Shown: positions 31,148 through 39,839 of the stretch, in pieces
Layout of the letters: each line of letters starts with the position of its first letter
How positions within the stretch are numbered: the stretch's first letter is position 1
Assembly (NCBI GenBank): GCA_029882395.1
Contig: JAOUKT010000030.1
Location: 1-39,887, forward strand
Reading direction: 5' to 3'
Length of the DNA stretch: 39,887 bases
Source of the DNA: Gammaproteobacteria bacterium
GTDB taxonomy: Bacteria > Pseudomonadota > Gammaproteobacteria > SZUA-229
Translations under genes and position numbers: made by a program
Notes under the pieces: model-generated
What the model saw: the letters and a program-made list of their open reading frames with translations, nothing else
Told to the model about the DNA's origin: nothing
Database searches by the model: none

Positions 31148-32223
31148 GGTTGAATAGCTGCCGTATTATCATGGTTTATTTGCGGGAACATTACCAGGTG
31201 ATCAACATCGAGTTTAATGCCAATCTTTTCATGTAACGAATGATTGTGATGGCTGGAGGCAATGCACAAAACATTGCGCCCGGATGCGATTGATAGTGTA
31301 TAGAGAAAATCAGAACCGCGGAACAGCCTTTCTATGATTTCAAGTTTTATATGACTGTCGTCATCATGAATAATATCATCAGGCCTGATCAGTAAATCCA
31401 GCTTACAGCCAACTTTACATTGTTCAGGCACCGGTCCTTGTATGATGCCAAGGTCGGTGTTAATTTTTTGATCACCGATGTATTCACCTGGGATAAAGAC
31501 GCCGTGGCCAATAAAGTTAGCGACAAAGCGGGTCATAGGCTTGTGGTAAAGGTTATACGGTGAATCCCATTGCACCAGCTCACCCTGGTAAATTAAGCCG
31601 ACACAGTCGGCCATAGCAAAAGCTTCATTTTGATCATGGGTGACAAGAATAGCCGTGATGTTTTGTTGTTTGAGTATGTCTCTGACTTCGCGTGCAAGCT
31701 GGCCGCGTAATTCCACGTCTAAACTTGAAAAAGGTTCGTCTAATAATAGAATGTCAGGCTTGGGCGCTAAAGCACGGGCCAGTGCAATGCGCTGCTGCTG
31801 GCCGCCGGATAACTGATGCGGGTATTTCTTATTGCTGCCGCTCAGTCCGACAAGATTCAAGAGTTCATTACAGCGCTGATGCTGTTCTGTATCCGACATT
31901 TTTTTATCAAGACCAAAGCGTATATTGGCTTCAAGGTCGAGGTGAGGGAACAGCGCAAAGTCCTGAAATACCATGCCAATCTGGCGATTTTCCGGAGCCA
32001 GTACTTTGTCAGGCGTGCTGACGATGTGTTTGCGTATGCTGATTTCGCCCAGTGTCGGTGTTTCAAAACCGGCAATGGCACGCAGTAAGGTGGTTTTGCC
32101 GCAACCACTAGGGCCTAGCAGGCAACAAATCTGGCCTTCGTCAAGCTCAAAGCTAATGTTTTGCACGATGGTATTCTGACCATAGGCAACAGATATGTTT
32201 TTTAAAGTTAGCTGCTTGCTCAT
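31144..32223 (-). CDS. Fe(III) ABC transporter ATP-binding protein, FbpC/FutC-like
   Basis: 359 aa. Walker A GPSGCGKTT, signature LSGGQQQR, Walker B ILLLDEPFSSLD and H-loop TAILVTHDQNEA. The C-terminal regulatory part of about 130 residues (LLIRPDDIIH) is as in FbpC. It overlaps the permease gene by 4 nt. The substrate is set by the binding protein and the Fur-like promoter. Confidence 0.92.
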   Translation of the reverse strand: MSKQLTLKNISVAYGQNTIVQNISFELDEGQICCLLGPSGCGKTTLLRAIAGFETPTLGEISIRKHIVSTPDKVLAPENRQIGMVFQDFALFPHLDLEANIRFGLDKKMSDTEQHQRCNELLNLVGLSGSNKKYPHQLSGGQQQRIALARALAPKPDILLLDEPFSSLDVELRGQLAREVRDILKQQNITAILVTHDQNEAFAMADCVGLIYQGELVQWDSPYNLYHKPMTRFVANFIGHGVFIPGEYIGDQKINTDLGIIQGPVPEQCKVGCKLDLLIRPDDIIHDDDSHIKLEIIERLFRGSDFLYTLSIASGRNVLCIASSHHNHSLHEKIGIKLDVDHLVMFPQINHDNTAAIQP

Positions 32224-33896
32224 GTTTTCTGTTTGTTAATGGACCGGCTCAGTAATATCACAGGTATTATACCTGCAATAACAATACTAAGTGCAGCTGA
32301 TGACGCATCGGCCAGACGTTCATCTGATGCCAGTTCATAGGCTCTGACGGCCAGCGTATTAAAATTGAAAGGCCGCAGGATTAATGTTGCGGGTAATTCT
32401 TTCAGTACATCGACAAACACCAGTAATATAGCGGTTAATAAACTGCGCCGCATCAGTGGCATATGAATCTGCAATAACACCTGTTTGGGTGATAATCCCA
32501 GTGAGCGCGCGGCATCATCCATGGAGTGTTTTATTTTGCCAAGAGCGGCTTCAACCGTGCCAACGGAAACAGCCAGAAAGCGGATCATATAGGCAAACAT
32601 CAGTGCGAATAATGTACCACTGAGCAGCAGGCCACTGGAGACATCGAATTGTGATCGTAACCAGCTGTCCAGTGTATTATCAATCCACGCCAGCGGTAAC
32701 ATGATACCAACCGCAATCACAGTAGCAGGAATCGCGTAACCCATGCTGGCAACTCTGACGGCTATATAAATAAAACGGGTATTTTGTAAACGCTGGCCGT
32801 ATGCCAGTAATAGTGCCAGCAGTAGTGCCAGAATCGCAGCGCTGCCCGCTAAAGACAGGCTATTCCAGGCCAGTACAAAGAACTCACGATCAACCATGTC
32901 CTCATAAGTTTCAAAAGCCCATTGCGTTAATTGCAGAAAAGGCAGGAAGAAGCCCCACAATACCGGCATCAAGCAGGCGAGTGTTGCCAGCCATGCTTTG
33001 TTTTTCGAAAGTGTTAGTCTGGCGTGTTTTTTCTCACGGTTTGAAGTGCTGAAATAACGCGCCTGTTTTCGAGAGATGCGTTCCAGGGTGATTAAAATCA
33101 GGACAAAAACTAACAAGAGAGAGGACAGTTGCGCGGCGGCTGCGCTGTCATTCAGACCAAACCAGGTACGAAAAATACCAGTGGTGAAGGTTGAAATGCC
33201 AAAGTATTGAACAGTGCCGTAATCGGCCAGTGTTTCCATTAAGACAAGTGAAAGGCCGGTAATGATGGCCGGTCTTGCCATCGGCAAAGCCACCTGAAAG
33301 AAGCTTTTCCAGGGCCCGGCACCTAAGCTTCTGCTGGCCTCTAAGGCAACAATGGATTGCTCGAGAAAAGCGGCTCGGGCCAATAAATAGACATAAGGAT
33401 AAAGCACCAGCGAGAGCATTGATGTGGCTCCCCAGATGGAACGAATTTCTGGAAACCAGTAATCACCGTATGACCAGCCAAATAGCTCACGCAGACTGCT
33501 TTGTATGGGGCCTGTAAAGTCCATCATGCCGGTGTAGGTATAAGCGATAATATAGGCCGGCAGCGCCATCGGTAACAATAGCAGCCACTGAAAAAGCTTG
33601 CGGCCCGGAAATTTATAAACGCTGGTTAACCAGGCGCATGAGATGCCCATGGTTAAGGTACCAAAACTGACGCCGATCATTAATATCAGTGAGTTGACGA
33701 CATAATCTGATAATACTGTTTCGGTCAGGTGCTGCCAGACTTCACCAGCTGGCTGAAAAACATAACTGAAAACTGTGAGTACGGGTACGGCGCAAATAAA
33801 TGCGATGAGCAGAACTAATAAATGCCAGCGGTTTAGGCGGGCATTTAATGATAGCGAGCGGGGTGTTGTTGTTTGCTGAGGTTGTATATCTGACAT
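32220..33896 (-). CDS. Fe(III) ABC transporter permease, FbpB-like (double domain)
   Basis: 558 aa, roughly 12 membrane segments in two homologous halves, as in FbpB/SfuB. Each half carries an EAA-type loop (LEASRSLGAGPWKSFFQVALPMARPAI in the first, DDAARSLGLSPKQVLLQIHMPLMRRSL in the second) for contact with the ATPase. One fused permease replaces two subunits. A GC-rich hairpin lies between it and the binding-protein gene. Confidence 0.93.
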   Translation of the reverse strand: MSDIQPQQTTTPRSLSLNARLNRWHLLVLLIAFICAVPVLTVFSYVFQPAGEVWQHLTETVLSDYVVNSLILMIGVSFGTLTMGISCAWLTSVYKFPGRKLFQWLLLLPMALPAYIIAYTYTGMMDFTGPIQSSLRELFGWSYGDYWFPEIRSIWGATSMLSLVLYPYVYLLARAAFLEQSIVALEASRSLGAGPWKSFFQVALPMARPAIITGLSLVLMETLADYGTVQYFGISTFTTGIFRTWFGLNDSAAAAQLSSLLLVFVLILITLERISRKQARYFSTSNREKKHARLTLSKNKAWLATLACLMPVLWGFFLPFLQLTQWAFETYEDMVDREFFVLAWNSLSLAGSAAILALLLALLLAYGQRLQNTRFIYIAVRVASMGYAIPATVIAVGIMLPLAWIDNTLDSWLRSQFDVSSGLLLSGTLFALMFAYMIRFLAVSVGTVEAALGKIKHSMDDAARSLGLSPKQVLLQIHMPLMRRSLLTAILLVFVDVLKELPATLILRPFNFNTLAVRAYELASDERLADASSAALSIVIAGIIPVILLSRSINKQKT

Positions 33897-33911
33897 TATT
33901 TTATATTAAAG

Positions 33912-33935
33912 CGGGCGGCTTGATTAATCCGCCCG
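33912..33935 (-). terminator. Intercistronic hairpin between binding-protein and permease genes
   Basis: CGGGCGG and CCGCCCG pair around a 10-nt loop. In the direction of transcription it is followed by a mixed A/T stretch, not a pure T run. It probably lowers permease expression relative to the binding protein or protects the upstream mRNA end. Confidence 0.6.
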
Positions 33936-33943
33936 GCATTTTA

Positions 33944-34975
33944 TTATTTCCAGCCTGCTCGATCCATTACTTTCACAGCCTCAGAATTATACTGACCTAA
34001 AATTGAAAGATTAACGGCATCAGATTTAAAGTTTCCCCAGCTTTTTAGCAGAGCGCTTGCCTCGACATCATTTCTTACCGGGTACTCATGGTTGGTTTCA
34101 GCATACCATTTTTGAGAAGATTTATTCGCAAGAAATTCAAGTAATAAAATAGCATTAGTGCGATGTTTGGCGTGTTTGGTAATGCCTGCACCGCTGATAT
34201 TTACGTGAGTACCACGAGTATCTTGATTGGGCCAGAATAATGCCATTTTTGATGCCGCTGTGCGGTCTTTTTGCTTTTTGCCGGCCATCATAGCGCCGAA
34301 GTAATAAGTATTGGCAATGGCAATATTGCATTGTCCTGAAGCGGCCGCGCGAATTTGATCGCGATCACCGCCGCGGGGTGGTCGGGCCATATTTTTAACC
34401 AGGTTCTTAGCCCATTGCTCAGTTTTCTCAACACCATTGGCTTTAATCATAGAAGCTACCAGTGACTGGTTGTAAATGTTGTTTGATGAACGAATGCAAA
34501 TTTGTCCCTTGAAACGCTGGTCAGCTAATTGTTCATAACTTGATAAATCGGATGCCTTGGCACGGTCTTTGGCAAAAAATATAGGCCGTGCGCGCACCGA
34601 TAAGCCATACCAGTAGCCTGCAGGCTCACGATAATTGGCCGGAATAACCTGCTCAAGTGTCTTCGATTGTATGGCTTGTAATACATCGGCTTGCTGAGCC
34701 CGGTAAAGGCGGCCCGCATCAGTGGTTATTAGCATGTCGGCGGGTGTGTTACGGCCTTCAGTTTCCAGTCTTTTCAACAAAGCGTCAGCTTTTCCTGTGA
34801 CCAAGTTGACTTTTATACCGGTCTCCTGGGTAAAACGATCCAGTAATGGCTTTATCAGGGCTTCCTTTCTTGCTGAGTAAACATTGACCTCAGAAGCTGC
34901 GGTGTTGGCCATAGCGGCTGTAGTACTGAGCATGAAGATAGCGCATAAAATGATTCGAATATAAGCGGAAAACAC
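33944..34975 (-). CDS. Periplasmic Fe(III)-binding protein, FbpA/FutA-like
   Basis: 343 aa from a GTG at 34975, chosen because AAGGA lies 10 nt before it and because the promoter -10 (35010-35015) lies downstream of the ATG at 35038 that would otherwise be used. Signal peptide about 22 residues (IRIILCAIFMLSTTAAMA). The mature start EVNVYSARKEALIKPLLDRFTQETGIKVNLVTGKADALLKRL and the paired Tyr of NTYYFGAMM are the family's iron ligands. It delivers ferric iron to the permease. First gene of a seven-gene operon. Confidence 0.92.
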   Translation of the reverse strand: MFSAYIRIILCAIFMLSTTAAMANTAASEVNVYSARKEALIKPLLDRFTQETGIKVNLVTGKADALLKRLETEGRNTPADMLITTDAGRLYRAQQADVLQAIQSKTLEQVIPANYREPAGYWYGLSVRARPIFFAKDRAKASDLSSYEQLADQRFKGQICIRSSNNIYNQSLVASMIKANGVEKTEQWAKNLVKNMARPPRGGDRDQIRAAASGQCNIAIANTYYFGAMMAGKKQKDRTAASKMALFWPNQDTRGTHVNISGAGITKHAKHRTNAILLLEFLANKSSQKWYAETNHEYPVRNDVEASALLKSWGNFKSDAVNLSILGQYNSEAVKVMDRAGWK

Positions 34976-35009
34976 GATTTTATAGTCCTTACTGGTTGAC
35001 GATTTTTCG

Positions 35010-35056
35010 ACTATACCTAAATGATAATAAAAACGCAAATGAGTTTCATTATCATT
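35010..35056 (-). promoter_or_regulatory. Fur-regulated promoter of the Fe(III) transporter operon
   Basis: On the minus strand: -35 TTGCGT (35038-35033), 17-bp spacer, -10 TATAGT (35015-35010). AATGAGTTTCATTATCATT (35038-35056) agrees with 16 of 19 Fur-box positions and abuts the -35. A second part-site AATGATAAT (35020-35028) lies in the spacer. Repression in iron excess is expected. Confidence 0.8.
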
Positions 35057-35268
35057 TAAAAAATAGTTTTATCTATTATATAAGCCGGCAGTGTATTTGA
35101 GATTGCCGACATTAGTTTTTAAAGCTTTTATTGATCTAACTCAATTAGTTAGCGCAGACTAGCTCATAAATACTGTGATAAATGCTTGAAAGAAAGAAAA
35201 GATTGGAATTTTTTTGTCTGAAAAGACTCTTATTGTTTTGAAGCGTATATCACATTAAGGAGAGAGCG

Positions 35269-35757
35269 TTGTCGTATCCATTTAAATTAGTGCAGATTCT
35301 GTTTTTGGGTTTATTCACCATCAGTGCCTATGCGGCAGCTCCTGACATTAAAGCCAGAGATGTTGACGGTAATGTTCATAATGTGAATGAATATATCGGT
35401 AAAGGAAAATGGACCGCTGTGGTCTTCTGGGCTCATAACTGCCATATCTGTAATCAGGAAATACAACACATGACCTTTTTCCAGAATGATCATGCGGAAA
35501 AAGATGCCACGGTATTGGGTATATCAATGGACGGCTTTGATCAGGTTGAAAAATCCCGTGCATTTATTGAAAGGCATGAGCTTAATTTCCCAAACTTACT
35601 GATTACGGTTAATCGCCAGGAATTTATGAAATTTGGCGGCGGCCGTTTTGTGGGAACACCTACATTCTATTTATATAACCCGGCAGGGGAATTATTAGCA
35701 AAGAATATTGGCCCGGTATCAACAGAGGAAATTGAGTCATTTATTAAGGCCAATTGA
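35269..35757 (+). CDS. Exported thioredoxin-like (TlpA/AhpC-TSA type) protein
   Basis: 162 aa. The start is TTG at 35269: AAGGAG lies 6-7 nt before it and no ATG fits. Signal peptide ending AYA. Thioredoxin fold with CHIC active site (Cys58, Cys61) in VVFWAHNCHICNQEI and cis-Pro in GTPTFYLYNP. It is probably a periplasmic thiol-disulfide protein that reduces partners such as cytochrome c apoproteins or sulfenic acids. It is monocistronic, divergent from the iron operon. Confidence 0.85.
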   Translation: MSYPFKLVQILFLGLFTISAYAAAPDIKARDVDGNVHNVNEYIGKGKWTAVVFWAHNCHICNQEIQHMTFFQNDHAEKDATVLGISMDGFDQVEKSRAFIERHELNFPNLLITVNRQEFMKFGGGRFVGTPTFYLYNPAGELLAKNIGPVSTEEIESFIKAN

Positions 35758-35821
35758 ATGCTGGTGCGAGAGAGCAAAAAGAGCGCAGTAATGCGCGTCA
35801 ACATTCTCTAAAGGCAGCTGG

Positions 35822-38143
35822 CTATTGTATATTGTTAAATACAGAGCCCAGTGCATGGTCAAACACGGAGTGATGCATAATGATCTGCGCGTTACCATTT
35901 TTCAGGTCTTCAGCAAAGGTTTCAGCATCTTTTTCAACGATTCGCTCACCGTTATGATCGACGAAAACCAACAATGCTTCCTCCATGATGATAACGGATA
36001 ATTTAAGCCGGCGAGTGTGTTGGTTATCAAGCGTAATTTGAAACCAGACACCGGGTCGAACTTCTCCGGGTAGCAGTTGCAGTTTTGCACGAAGATCGAC
36101 CGGTTCATCGGGATGCGCAGCAGGCTCTTTCAGCTGGCTCTGGGTAAATGCCCCGTCGAGCCCGTGTTCACCGGCTGAGCTGGCGTCAGTGTTGGGAGAG
36201 ATGGGCGTGTCCATAACCGGCATAGTAGACAGTTCCGGTGACTGCAGTGCTGCATCGAATTCTTCGGTATCCAGAAGCTGAGCATGGGTTTGACGTAAGT
36301 CCTGTAAAACTTCCGGGATATGTTCTTTCGCTCTTTTGGAGCGTTGCAGTATTTTTTCGACTCTTAAGGTAAGGTCTTCATGGTTATCTTTAAGGGATTT
36401 GTATTCGCTAGCATTGGATGGTTTTTGCACGCTGTCAACGATCTCTCCCAGTGTTGTAACAAGAGACACCCAGTTATCATTCTGTTTGCCGTGTTTGATG
36501 TAATGATTAAACATCAGCGTGGGCCACAATTTTAGCACCAGCTTATGAACTAATGAGGGTAGTTTTTTCTCCAGTGTGCTCTTGCGCAATTCCCAGAGTA
36601 CGATCTTACGTGCATGTTCTTTTTGGATCTCATCCTTGGCTTCTTGTTCTTTTGCTTCTACAGCCGTCTGCTGGCGGCTGATAATGTCTTTAACGTTGTC
36701 TAAAGCAGTGACAAAGGCATTAACATCATTGACGTAGTCAGCAAGCAGAGATTTTATAATAACATGCAATTCTATATAAAGCGGGTCGGTGTGCTCTGTT
36801 ACACCGACGCTGAGTTCAGCAATTTTATCTAATAGTTCACGCGCGGGGTGGTCATCGTTTACAAAAAACTCCTGATCAAGCATCGAGGCTTTGATTACGG
36901 GTATTTGTAGTGATAATAATAATGCCTTGATGGTGTCAGATATGCTTGCATCATCGATAATGGCATCAAAAATAAGTTTGATAAAATCGATCGTTTTTTC
37001 AATAACCTGATTGATTTGTTTGGTTATCGTGCCGCCTTGTTGACTGGCTATGGTAGAGAGTAATGCTTGTTTTATTGCTGCGGCATCAATTCTTTCGATA
37101 ACAGGTGGCGCTGAAGATTGTATTTGAGACTGAGTAATGCCCTGCATTTGAGTTAATGCGGTGAGTACATCTTTATGCCCGTAAAACTGTGGGTCACCGT
37201 CAATCGAGCCTGCGCTTGCAGAGCTGCTACCGATAAAGTCCCTGATTATTTTGCTGGCATGGCCAATGGGGTAGCCACCAATATTGCGGTTGCCATATTT
37301 ATTAATTAATGCCGCTGCGTAATGATCATTGGCCAGTATGGAGGAAAAGGGCTTGCCGCTGTCAGCATAACCAGGCTCAGTCGATTCGTCCGAATCGATA
37401 TTGGACTGAATGTCACTGCTGGCTGCCTGAAGAGTGTCGCCGTGAGCCGTGGTGCGGCGCGCATGCAGTTGTACTTTTGGCAGGATGCCAGCGTCTATGA
37501 GCAGGTTGTTTAAAGTGTCGTATAAGATATTGAGTTTGTTGGCAACTTCATTATCGAACAGTTTGTATAGAATCAGTTTTTCTGCGGTTGATAGTTCAAG
37601 AATGGTAATGCACTGCTTAAAGGATTCACAAAAATGCTGTGGGATTAAGGCATCATTTCTGAAGATCATTGGTGTATGTTCTGCCAGAAAGTCCAGACGC
37701 AGAGCTAATTTACCGATGGATTCACTGAATTTGTCATATGTTTTACTGGCGATTGTATTCACGAGAACAATTTCGTCCATACTGTCCTGGCTGACGAGCG
37801 TGAGTTCGTCATCATCGCTATCATGTCCACCGGCGCTGGTCGCGGGTGATAAAGCGTTGACAGGTTTTAGGTATGTCCGCAATGCATCGGATAATCCACG
37901 ACTCAGGTTGGCCTTATCGGTTCTTATGCTGTGTAAGAGGTCAAAGTATTGCTTTTGTTCGTCGCTATTACTGGCTTCATTGGCCAGTTCAAATAACGCA
38001 GTATCAGCATTATTGAAAAATGAGGTAAACAGCTCTTTTAGATGAAAGTTCAGTGTGTTTTTTAATTCACTGACCAATTCGTTATAGTTTATGTTTTCAG
38101 ATTGATGTCTTTGTTCACTCATTGTGTTTGTACTGTCATCCAT
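35822..38143 (-). CDS. DUF1631 family protein with C-terminal PilZ-like domain
   Basis: 773 aa, mostly helical, no signal peptide. The central part (about 300-600) shows DUF1631-type features (QGGTITKQINQVIEKTIDFIKLIFDAIIDDASISDTIKALLLSLQIPVIKASMLD, FFVNDDHPARELLDKIAEL). The last 90 residues (LLPGEVRPGVWFQI...RRLKLSVIIMEEALLVFVDHNGERIVEKDAETFAEDL) resemble the beta-domain found at the end of this family. It follows the PilZ gene by 28 nt. A role in c-di-GMP signalling is inferred from neighbours. Start could also be the ATG at 38122. Confidence 0.82.
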   Translation of the reverse strand: MDDSTNTMSEQRHQSENINYNELVSELKNTLNFHLKELFTSFFNNADTALFELANEASNSDEQKQYFDLLHSIRTDKANLSRGLSDALRTYLKPVNALSPATSAGGHDSDDDELTLVSQDSMDEIVLVNTIASKTYDKFSESIGKLALRLDFLAEHTPMIFRNDALIPQHFCESFKQCITILELSTAEKLILYKLFDNEVANKLNILYDTLNNLLIDAGILPKVQLHARRTTAHGDTLQAASSDIQSNIDSDESTEPGYADSGKPFSSILANDHYAAALINKYGNRNIGGYPIGHASKIIRDFIGSSSASAGSIDGDPQFYGHKDVLTALTQMQGITQSQIQSSAPPVIERIDAAAIKQALLSTIASQQGGTITKQINQVIEKTIDFIKLIFDAIIDDASISDTIKALLLSLQIPVIKASMLDQEFFVNDDHPARELLDKIAELSVGVTEHTDPLYIELHVIIKSLLADYVNDVNAFVTALDNVKDIISRQQTAVEAKEQEAKDEIQKEHARKIVLWELRKSTLEKKLPSLVHKLVLKLWPTLMFNHYIKHGKQNDNWVSLVTTLGEIVDSVQKPSNASEYKSLKDNHEDLTLRVEKILQRSKRAKEHIPEVLQDLRQTHAQLLDTEEFDAALQSPELSTMPVMDTPISPNTDASSAGEHGLDGAFTQSQLKEPAAHPDEPVDLRAKLQLLPGEVRPGVWFQITLDNQHTRRLKLSVIIMEEALLVFVDHNGERIVEKDAETFAEDLKNGNAQIIMHHSVFDHALGSVFNNIQ

Positions 38144-38171
38144 TTTAGTGGTTATATATTGCTATTTGAGC

Positions 38172-38477
38172 TTAGGCAAAGCTTCCCAAATTCAAATCAA
38201 CAAAGGCAAGTCCAATTCCGTCTTTATCTTTATGTACTACCACAGCCGTGTCATTTGGCAGCTCGAAAGATGAATCCTGATTAGCTTGTTTCTTGATAGT
38301 AACGAGCTCACCTAATGGTGGGAATGGTCTGTTGGGCAGTAAAATAAAAATACCACCTTCACTGATATTACGTGTAGAACCTGTGTGACTGGTGCCATCT
38401 GGGTAGCTGAGTTCGACTACCATGGTGATGGCAAATCGTTCAAAACGTCTTTGGTTGCGTCCTGTAGTAATTGTCAT
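38172..38477 (-). CDS. PilZ-domain c-di-GMP-binding protein
   Basis: 101 aa, one PilZ domain. Arg10-x3-Arg14 (RRFER) and Asn37-x-Ser39-x2-Gly42 (RNISEGG) are the two c-di-GMP-binding motifs, both intact. It is a stand-alone receptor that would control motility, pili or exopolysaccharide through a partner. It is co-transcribed with the DUF1631 gene and sits 135 nt downstream of the HD-GYP gene. Confidence 0.92.
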   Translation of the reverse strand: MTITTGRNQRRFERFAITMVVELSYPDGTSHTGSTRNISEGGIFILLPNRPFPPLGELVTIKKQANQDSSFELPNDTAVVVHKDKDGIGLAFVDLNLGSFA

Positions 38478-38507
38478 AGTTTTATTTTAACTAATATCCC
38501 TTAATTC

Positions 38508-38536
38508 AATGTTAAATATATCTAATATTGAACATT
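38508..38536. promoter_or_regulatory. Inverted repeat upstream of the PilZ gene
   Basis: Arms AATGTTAAATAT (38508-38519) and ATATTGAACATT (38525-38536) pair with one mismatch around ATCTA. The dyad is 31 bp upstream of the PilZ start and AT-rich, so an operator or promoter element is likelier than a terminator. Confidence 0.4.
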
Positions 38537-38612
38537 TTAGCGGAAATCCATAAATTTGCTAGCCAAAATACAATCTTATAGTAAACAGGGCGGTTTAGTC
38601 TCGAGAGCGGAC

Positions 38613-39839
38613 TTAGATGAAGGCGGCTAAATTGATGTGTAAATGGTTCGGGTTAACGTATCCGGTAATGGATAGCTGATGAGCATTTTCAGCTAATTCG
38701 GCAAGGTTTATCTCGAGCGGGTGAATAAAATACTCGCGGCGAGCGTTATAGATCATTTTGACCTTGGGTTGTAATGAATTCTGCTCACTTATTTCATGAA
38801 CAATGGCAATGCAGCCATTACTGAGTTTGACCAGGCTGCCTACCGGGTATATGCCTATGCATTTTATAAATTGTTTGATAATCAGAGAGTCGAATAATTC
38901 ATCGCTGCTTTCCATAAGCTGTTTCAGCACCAGTGTTGGTGCTCTTGCGTTGCTAAAGGAGGTTTCGGCTGTCATTGAATCATAGAGGTCGGTGAGCCCT
39001 AATATCTGGGCCAGCGGTTCAATTTCGTTTCCTTTTAAGCCATGGGGGTAACCTGAGCCATCAAATCGCTCATGGTGCTGTTGCACAAGTTTTATGACCT
39101 GTGGGTTTATGCGGCTACTGGCAGAGAGCAATTCGACAGAATATTCGACATGATTTTTTAACTGAACGAACTGGCTTTCACTGAGTTTGCCTTTGTGACT
39201 AACCAGACTGTCATCGAGTTTTGTTTCACCGATATCATGCAGCAGGGCTGCCGTACCGAGATTAATTAAGGCGCCATAGTCCAGCTCTTTCCACTTGCCA
39301 AAAGTGAGCGCAAGGATGCAGGTATTGATGGCGTGATCAAATGTATAGGTATTTTTATGGCGGATTTGGCCAAGTGTCAGCAGTGCATCCTGATTCCTGA
39401 TAATCGATTCGGCCATTTGTTTTACCGAGTTTCTGATGCTGCTGATATTAATCGAGCGACCCATTTTGGCTGCATAAAATGCAGCGTCAATCGCATCTGT
39501 CGCCTGATGTTTTATTGTTTTAGCGGTTGATAGTTCTTGTTTTATCGAGCTGGGCTTAAGAGCCGGAAGAGGTGTTTTAGAGTCGGTTGTTTGTGTTTTA
39601 CCGGGGATATTAAAAGCAATTTTATGCTTAAGTGACTTCAGTCCGGGTTCAATAATGTCGAAGCCTTTACCGGTATCTATCGTGACTTTGCTGACACCTG
39701 TTTTAATAATATTTTGTAATAGAATATTATTATTGATACTGGTGTTCGTTTTGATGCCGGGGAAAAGAGCGGGTTCCTGATCCAGGTCATGTAAAAACAT
39801 GCCCACACGCAGTTCGGTTACCTGAATTTCTTTTAGCAT
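38613..39839 (-). CDS. HD-GYP domain c-di-GMP phosphodiesterase with N-terminal DUF3391
   Basis: 408 aa. Residues 1-125 resemble DUF3391 (ELRVGMFLHDLDQ...). The HD-GYP domain follows: His169, HD 201-202 in ALLHDIGETKLDD, HHERFDGSGYPHGLKG (GYP 263-265) and LGLTDLYDSMTAE. Metal-binding and GYP residues are present, so hydrolysis of c-di-GMP to GMP is likely. There is no receiver or membrane domain. It is upstream of the PilZ receptor gene, so maker of the signal drop and receptor are neighbours. Start ATG is 49 nt from the window edge, and a possible -10 (TATAGA) lies in between. Confidence 0.93.
   Translation of the reverse strand: MLKEIQVTELRVGMFLHDLDQEPALFPGIKTNTSINNNILLQNIIKTGVSKVTIDTGKGFDIIEPGLKSLKHKIAFNIPGKTQTTDSKTPLPALKPSSIKQELSTAKTIKHQATDAIDAAFYAAKMGRSINISSIRNSVKQMAESIIRNQDALLTLGQIRHKNTYTFDHAINTCILALTFGKWKELDYGALINLGTAALLHDIGETKLDDSLVSHKGKLSESQFVQLKNHVEYSVELLSASSRINPQVIKLVQQHHERFDGSGYPHGLKGNEIEPLAQILGLTDLYDSMTAETSFSNARAPTLVLKQLMESSDELFDSLIIKQFIKCIGIYPVGSLVKLSNGCIAIVHEISEQNSLQPKVKMIYNARREYFIHPLEINLAELAENAHQLSITGYVNPNHLHINLAAFI

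Noticed and set aside
37449..38045. 198-codon plus-strand frame
   Set aside because: Antisense to the DUF1631 gene; Ser/Leu-rich shadow without a ribosome site.
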